Source: Dunaliella salina (taxonomy: Eukaryota > Chlorophyta > Chlorophyceae > Chlamydomonadales > Dunaliellaceae). Taken from it: 41,633 bases of DNA. Shown here one piece after another: positions 35,311 through 41,633 of the stretch. A program made the translations under genes and the position numbers. Position 1 is the first letter of the stretch. Each line of letters starts with the position of its first letter. The notes beneath the pieces were generated by a model. The model did no database searches and was not told the origin of the DNA. It was given only the letters and a program-made list of their open reading frames with translations. Location: positions 187,857 to 229,489 of the forward strand of contig MU069550.1 in NCBI GenBank assembly GCA_002284615.2, in the 5' to 3' direction.

Positions 35311-35874
35311 TTTAACACGTATCAATTGTCTGAGGTAATCTTTGTTTCTGCCATGGCAAGCCCTTCAATGTTCCACAATACCTTCATACTGCTCATACTG
35401 ACTTGGGTATGTACATCCAGACATTGCAGAGGTGGACAACTCCCGCATGTCACCGGTTATGATCCTTCCCAAACATCTTTCTTAAATCTAATTATGCCGA
35501 CCATTGTTATTAGCCATGGGTAAACAGCGTCACCCAACATCTGAAATAGACTCACAGAGACTCACCAAGTCTCTTGCTCGGATTCCGGGTGACGCACGCC
35601 AAATTTCCGTCCCTCTTCTACCAAATGGATTCTCCGAGCCCCAGCGGACCTTGTGTTTGCTGAGGCTCCCAGAGACGGGTGCCCAATATCAATTTTTATT
35701 ACGTAAACTGTCATAACCATAATTTCATGAAAATCAGAGGTCCCAGATCACTTTCCTGGCCTCAGTGAGCCCAAAAAAAGGCTCACAGCTCCACCCTGGG
35801 ATATTTTTCACTCCCGAATTTTTTATGTTTTCTAAACCCAACATTTCATGGTAATATCCTTTGTATGGTAAGGG

Positions 35875-36305
35875 GGGGAGCCAATGTGGTTTTCGGGCAA
35901 AAATGTGCGCACGTTCTCTGACTTTCAAATTTCGTTTGAAAACGAAAACGGAAATGAAACTTCTGCCCGCGAGGCCACCTCCTCTCCATTTGACGTGTTG
36001 CAGTGACACAGCAATGACCGTGGTGTTCTGCATGCCCAGGCCTGCGGGTTGTGATGGGCGGAACGAGCCACGTTTTTGCGTTGACCACATCCAGTGCAAG
36101 CTGAACAGACGCGGCCTACGCATGATGAACATAATATGTACACAAATAATAGCGTATACTTGACCAATGCTGCCACTAGCTTGCACTGGATATGAACACC
36201 AAAAAGTGCTCGTCTGTCCGAAGTTTCATATTCATTTATGTTTCCCAACGAATATCAAAATCGGAAAACTTGCGCACATTTTCTCCCGAAAACCACATTG
36301 TCCAC
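35875..36305. mobile_element. Fold-back / MITE-like element
   Basis: The left arm CAATGTGGTTTTCGGG, AAAATGTGCGCACGTT (35883-35915) has its reverse complement at 36270-36300 (AACTTGCGCACATTTTCTCC CGAAAACCACATTG). A second nested pair is CATCCAGTGCAAGCT (36087-36101) and AGCTTGCACTGGATATG (36178-36194). Arms are imperfect. No coding capacity. Confidence 0.65.
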
Positions 36306-36444
36306 CTTGCCATGTTCAAAAATAGGGAAGGAGGTAAAAATGGACCTGTCCGGCCCTCCCGTGCTGCATTTTTATGAAAGGGAATGGCTGAAATTCTGTA
36401 TCTGACCGACCACTTGGCTTTTTTCACTCCATTCTTTTGCATGA

Positions 36445-36605
36445 TGCTTATTTGTTGCAAGGACTCCAAATGACCAAATATCATCGAATTTGGTGTTAGG
36501 CGATCAGCCAGATTCTCAAGCTGTAGGCCAACTCCTTGTAAACCCCCTCGTATGCTTACTTGTTGCAAGGACTCCAAATCACCAAATATCATCCAATTTG
36601 GTGCA
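36445..36605. repeat. Tandem duplication of about 106 bp
   Basis: 'TGCTTAYTTGTTGCAAGGAC' then TCCAAATSACCAAATATCAT and CNAATTTGGTG occurs twice. The right copy continues into the segment shared with 19440-19560. Confidence 0.8.
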
Positions 36606-38636
36606 GTAGCTGGTCCGGAATGGAGATTTGGTGGTGGAAAAATGGTAGGTTCATGCCGTAGCTAGTTTGGCAGGTGTGCCCCAATCTTGGACACTTACAT
36701 CCTACTTCTACAGGGACAAAACAGGTTGCATTTTAAACAATAGTAAGTGTCAAAGGGTGGAGCACATCTATGCAGGGATCATTCTGAAAACCCCTTTTTT
36801 CGGGGGGACTTGTCCACCTTGGAAGCACATTGCATGCACACAGAATTGAGACACCACACTGACAACTTGCCGGTTCTTGGGGAAAGAAAGAAAGATTAAA
36901 AAGAAGGATTTACGCTTGTCACTTGGCCATGTGCATTAAGGAAAGACTCAACCCTGAGTCCCAGGTGGCGCACCCAATATGCCAATGACCGGAGTTGTCT
37001 GCGACATGACAGCAAATGAGCCTCCAAAGTTACTCTTAGGAAGCATGCATCATGTTTTGTCGTCTGTGCGATTCAAGAATGTATCACCTTCTTTTTCAAA
37101 ACCAAGATAATGAGCCTTTTGTTTTATCCCAAACCCATGGATTTTCCCGCAGCAGTAAGGCTTTACAATGCCTTGCTTTCCTGCAATAGCTTTTCTCGAA
37201 GGTGCTCAGAGCAGATGTTGACATGAGTAGTATTTGACGGAAATGTTGTGCATCTAAGTTCTTATCGTATAAAGATTTTGTGGTGGATTTGAGGAAGAGG
37301 CTGCAAAGGATATGGTTATCTGATATATACGGCCATTTGATATATAGAGTACTGCGGAGCATGGGAACATTCCAGCAAATTGGCTAAATATCATCATCGG
37401 GTGGCACCTCCTTTCAAACCACTTTCTGCTAATGGCAAACCCTTCCATGTTCCTAGGTTCCTGTATCTTGACTTGAGTGTTCAGATGAACATCGCGTGTT
37501 TTTGGCTGCATGCGCACTCTCTGAAAGTCAAGACTTGTCATAGGAATGCACATGCACCCCAATGTGGTTCGTGCAGCTTGGAGGGCTTATGAGATGAAAT
37601 ATGGCTTCTTTCTTTTAATCTTGTAACCTTGCAGATGAAAGGTATGCTATTTATCTGTGCTCTTGCAACCTCATGTGCTGCCTCAGAACATCTTTTCCTG
37701 GGGGGGGGGGGGTCCTGCACACAGAGTTTTCTGCCACAATACCGAGCAGCCAAACTCCATGGCTGCTGATCAATTTCTCTGATGTAATGCAATGCATGAT
37801 TCAGGAGGCTTGCAAGATGAAAGACATGCCACCTTCCTTCGCTCTTGCATTTTCATGTGTTCCCCAGGGAGGGAAGTTTGTGCATTTCCCTGGCTTCCTG
37901 CATACAGAGTAACTTTGAATGTGAATACCCTGTGTGCAGTCATTCGCTTTGACTGATGGCTTCTTTCTGTAGACTTGTAACCTGTAAACCGCAATCCCCT
38001 ATGTGTACACTTGTAATCACTGCATGCAACTGTGGATGAAACAGGCTTCCTTAACTGTTCTCAAGTTTCAGAGGATGCTTCAAGTTTCCTCCACTACCAA
38101 GACAATAAGACTAAACATTTGTTTCTGATTTTTGGAGAAGCCCCCATTCATGGGGCGAGGCCCCTAGGTTTGGCTCCTTCTGGTAAAGTTCAAACCTGCT
38201 CGCCCTGGCCCGCCCAGCGCACGGCCCGCCCTGAAACCCAGTGTGTAGACCAAGCAAGCTTATCCAAGCATCCATGTCATGCCAGGGGCGCTCAGGGGGC
38301 AGTGGGCAAAGAGTTCTGGAATACCCCTGTCTGGTAGCTGAGCAGAAGATGGCCAGCATGGCCCGCCCAGCATACCCCCCGCCCGGAGACTTGACGTGCA
38401 GGCCAAGCAAACTTACCAATATCGAAACATACAAGATTGTTTGGACGGGCGGTGCAGTGGGTGATGCATTAATCAGAATTAGGGTAGCCACGGAGAAGCG
38501 CTCACGTTCCAAACGCAAGCTGTTGCTTCCTAGCGTTCATTGACCAATGATGTACATCGCGACTCGAAGGGTGCTCGCACAGAAGTTCGCTCGCGCGATG
38601 TGGAGCAGAACCTGCAACCCTGCCCTGCTGTGTGGA

Positions 38637-38707
38637 CAAAAGGGCCTGTGGAGACAAAAGGGCCTGTGGAGACAAAAGGGCCTGTGGAGACAAAAGGGCC
38701 TCTGGAG
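38637..38707. repeat. 18-bp tandem repeat, four copies
   Basis: GACAAAAGGGCCTGTGGA repeated with one late substitution. It is a multiple of three (ETKGPV in one plus-strand frame), but no surrounding gene is supported. Confidence 0.85.
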
Positions 38708-38919
38708 CACAGCCTGCTGACTGTGTAAGGGGCCAGTGTGCATGCATGCAAGCATGAACAAGGCATGCAGTACTGCAGGAAGTTATGCATGCTGAGGAGT
38801 GGTGCCTTCCGTCATCTGGTGCCTTCTGTTCCAAGTTCCTGGAAGGTGGGGGAAAGGGGGTCAGTTTGCATGGCTCACCCTCAGCGTTTGCAGCGCTGAG
38901 AAGGATGCACGCAGCAAAC

Positions 38920-39190
38920 ATCATGCAGAGCGCATGAAGCAATCATGGTGCAGAATGTATGCAGCAATCTTGGTGGATAATGCGCACATACAGCATGCAG
39001 CACTGCGTGCAGTAACCCACACGGCAAGGCACACAGCCATGAATGCGGTGATGCAAGCAGCAATGCATGCAGTATAGCACGCAGCATTACGCAAACCCAT
39101 GCATGCAGTAATGCGTGCAGCAGTATGCAAAGCCAAGCATTCCATAATGCATGCTGCAGTGCACATAGCAATGCTCACTGGTAAAGCAGT
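38920..39190. repeat. Degenerate ATGCAGCA-type simple-sequence region
   Basis: About 20 occurrences of GCATGCAGYA/ATGCGTGCAG variants at irregular 15-25 bp intervals. Confidence 0.7.
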
Positions 39191-40211
39191 CACACTTGCA
39201 CACGCATCATGGCATGCTCGAGTGCTGTCATGGGCATTGGCAGTGGCTCTTGCAACTCGAGGGCATGGTAACTGAAATCATCAGTGAGGGACTGGCTTCG
39301 CCAATTTTTCAGCGTCGCTTGTGACGCTTCCTCCACTTGCCTGGGTTCCTTTTATCTTCCATGAAACTGAGCAGCAAAATTTTCTGGCTGGAGGCAGTCA
39401 AATTCCTGATGCAATGCAATGCAACATACATGAACACAGAAGTTTTACCTTTGAAGTGTACCAGGAAAAGTTGTTGACTTTCAGTAGACAACTGGGACCT
39501 ATCTGGAGTCAACACACGATCCCTAAAAAGCTGCATGCGCCATCTGTGTTTGCCTGCATAGCTTGAAGCCTGTGTCTGTCAAAAATAGCCAGCCTCGTTC
39601 TATGAACCCTACTCTCGCACTGGAGGTCCCCCTCGTCTACAGCTGTGAGGCTGTGGTGCTTTGCTTCGCCACCCATGTTGCCCCAGGATCCAGGTTGACG
39701 GGCCCACTGATAGCCATCGCCGGCTCAATGCATACCTGAAAATAAAAGGTCGTGCAAATGTTCTGGATGTGAACAAAAGGTTGCACCAATCAAACAACAA
39801 TTCACCTTGGGAATGGGGTGCACACCTTATCTGAACTGTGGAGGGCATCACACACAAAACAGGATATTTGAGCCATTCCTGTCAGGTCAGTACATGCAAT
39901 GCAGACAGTCTGCTCTGGTATGAGCGCGACAAATACATGAGCCGCTTCACAATGAGTTGCCCAACAAACAGCCATGCTTTTTGGGGAGGGAGCGGTAGGG
40001 CACCTTGAGCTGGTTGAGCAGCATCAGAACGACTTGCAAGGGTCCTGAAAAGCCTTCAAGGCTTTACAAAATTTTGATCAGCAGCAAATACCTTACCGAC
40101 TCTGGCAATCTTGCGACAAATTAATTAATTCTGAACGCCCCTCGCAAGATTCCAGCGTCGATGGAAATTACTTTTTCTGAGGCCTCGCAAGATGTATAAC
40201 TTTCCGTTCAG

Positions 40212-40280
40212 GCCATTCTAGCGCCCAGGAATTGAACCACGTCGCGGATGCGGGGAGTCCGACCAAGCCCAGGGAGCTCC
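40212..40280 (-). other. tRNA-like sequence (weak)
   Basis: Minus strand contains GTGGTTCAATTCCTGGGCG with a perfect Pol III B-box consensus (GGTTCAATTCC), and TGGTCGGACTCC 25-30 nt upstream at an A-box-like position. The T stem pairs only partly and no acceptor stem forms. A degenerate tRNA or SINE head is more likely than a functional tRNA. Confidence 0.25.
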
Positions 40281-40854
40281 GGATTCGCATGGAGCCCACT
40301 CTTGCTGTCCGTGTGCAGCATGGGGAACAGCATGCAGCTCCAAGCAGGCAGCAGCAGAAGCAGAGAAGGCAGCAACACGTGCCAGCAAGCAGCATGTGTG
40401 GGTGAGGCTGGATGTGGGAGGGGTGCATGGCAGCAAGGTGGTGGTGCTCATCAGGAGCTCACCATTCCCAGAACTGAAGCAGTGGACACAGACTGAGGGG
40501 TGCATGCAGCTGTGGATCAGCTGCGGAGGTTTAGAACGCTGTTTGTTGCTGAACGTCTTTTGATGTTTGCAAACTTTGCTAACTCATGGACCCCCCTCAC
40601 AAGGTTTTAAGGCTCGCAAACAAATAATAAAGTTATTTTGGCCCCCTCACAAGATTTCAGCGTTGCAAGATAGAGCTGTCGGTGAGGTAAGCAGTGTGAG
40701 TCAGTCAGCCAAGGCAAGACGACTGCAATTGGGCATTGGGCGATTGGGCACTAATGATAAGCAATTGGGCATTGGGCGTCAAGATGATTTGCAAATGGGC
40801 ATGGGGCATTAAAGGGGTTTCCCTGGGAAGTTCCGGGATCTATTGGCACACTGT

Positions 40855-41025
40855 TAGAATTACGCAGCCTAACGGGTGAAACGCAGCCCTGGTAGACGCG
40901 GGAGGTCCGGGGTTCTATCCTGAGTACCGGTGAGGATTTACCTTGGGCAAGCAGGTCCTTCCCTCAGTCAATGCTATCTGACAAAGTCTAACAGCGCAGC
41001 TGTTCCTTTTCCGTTTTCCTTTTCC
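40855..41025 (+). mobile_element. SINE-like element with tRNA-like head
   Basis: GGAGGTCCGGGGTTCTATCC (B-box-like) is followed about 45 nt on by AGGTCCTTCCCTCAGTCAATGC and a T/C-rich end (CCTTTTCCGTTTTCC). This is the same order as in the copies at 20120 and 35170. Confidence 0.45.
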
Positions 41026-41179
41026 ATGGGGCAATTGGGCATTGAGAGTCGGCCAACCAACGCAAAATAATTTGCCAGGTTCCTGAATAATGTTCTCTTG
41101 ATACAATGGATACGTCCAATGCTTGGCATGAGTGATTGTGCCCTAAACTGAAGCTCTCATGCCCAAATGCTCAACATAA

Positions 41180-41372
41180 ATACACAATTGGACTCATCAC
41201 GCACCCCAAAAAAATAATTAGTTTTGCAACCACACATCATCAGCCTGCTAAAAAATAACACGTTATTTACAGCATATATACAATTGGACTCATCACGCAC
41301 CCCAAAAAATATTAATATTTAGTTTTAGTTAGCAACCACACATCAACAGCCCGCTAAAAAACAACACGTTAT
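41180..41372. repeat. Tandem duplication of about 97 bp
   Basis: ACAATTGGACTCATCACGCA CCCCAAAAAA … AACCACACATCA … GCTAAAAAAYAACACGTTAT occurs at 41184 and 41279. Confidence 0.9.
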
Positions 41373-41569
41373 ACACTCTAACAGGGAAAGCCTGACCACT
41401 TGTACCCTCTCACCGTCCAAAATGGTAATTTACACAACCCTCCTCTAAATGAACACTCATCATACTCGCACGGAGTTGCTGCGAAAGGCAAAAAAGACAA
41501 CCATGCGCAATGTTAATCGAGGAAACTCATTGCCCTGTCAGCCGTGTGAATCCGTACTATACTTGATGC

Positions 41570-41573
<4 letters not shown>

Positions 41574-41633
<60 letters not shown>
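41574..41633. repeat. (CT)n microsatellite running off the window
   Basis: At least 30 repeats, truncated by the window end. Confidence 0.95.

Larger units (their letters stand above)
34936..41633. other. Right-hand region without supported genes
   Basis: Repeat-derived and low-information DNA: SINE-like copies (35170-35310, 36885-36960, about 40930-41025), a fold-back element (35875-36305), tandem duplications (36445-36605, 37634-37910, 38195-38425, 41180-41372), 18-bp and GCATGCAG-type repeats (38637-39190) and terminal (CT)n. The stretch 40255-40560 has two open, protein-like plus-strand frames (PRELRIRMEPTLAVRVQHGE and HVWVRLDVGGVHGSKVVVLI) that could be an exon, but no family or splice structure supports one. 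Confidence 0.45.

Noticed and set aside
37096..37362. 88-aa minus frame, thought of as a transposase fragment (DAQHFRQILLMSTSALSTFE)
   Set aside because: Resemblance to transposase or reverse-transcriptase motifs is too weak to name.

Overview
This is a eukaryotic nuclear window. It has spliceosomal introns with GT-AG ends (plus one probable GC-AG), very long dinucleotide microsatellites, many minisatellites, decayed non-LTR retrotransposons, and one N gap at 12686-12787. Almost none of the long open frames are genes; most are microsatellite or minisatellite shadows. The coding content appears only when short exons are joined across splice sites. Composition and the plant/protist flavour of the best gene suggest an alga or other repeat-rich protist. 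The species cannot be fixed from the sequence.

Three genes can be reconstructed. (1) 979-16428, plus strand: a complete 12-exon gene for a Mn-dependent ADP-ribose/CDP-alcohol diphosphatase (ADPRM-type metallophosphoesterase). It encodes 335 aa, has every metal-site motif, and its introns make up about 93% of the span. (2) 28398-22708, minus strand: a proline-rich protein of about 250 aa in seven exons, phase-consistent and with good splice sites, of no family I recognise. (3) 28563-32074, plus strand: a seven-exon, 190-aa protein that tentatively resembles SnoaL/NTF2-like proteins. Genes 2 and 3 are divergent, with only 164 bp between their proposed start codons.

The most striking signal is in gene 1. 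Five of its eleven introns (3, 5, 6, 7 and 11) contain tandem arrays whose repeat unit is a copy of that intron's own exon-intron junction. Introns 5, 6 and 7 carry copies of the 5' splice junction together with the end of the upstream exon. Introns 3 and 11 carry copies of the 3' splice junction together with the start of the downstream exon. The introns therefore seem to have grown by repeated local duplication across splice sites. In the largest array (intron 5) most copies have lost the AG|GT core.

The rest is repeat-derived: 16429-22707, 32075-33894 and 34936-41633 hold no gene I can support. They contain relics of a LINE with a restriction-like endonuclease, a T-tailed SINE-like family of about a dozen copies, fold-back and terminal-inverted-repeat elements, and paired diverged duplications.
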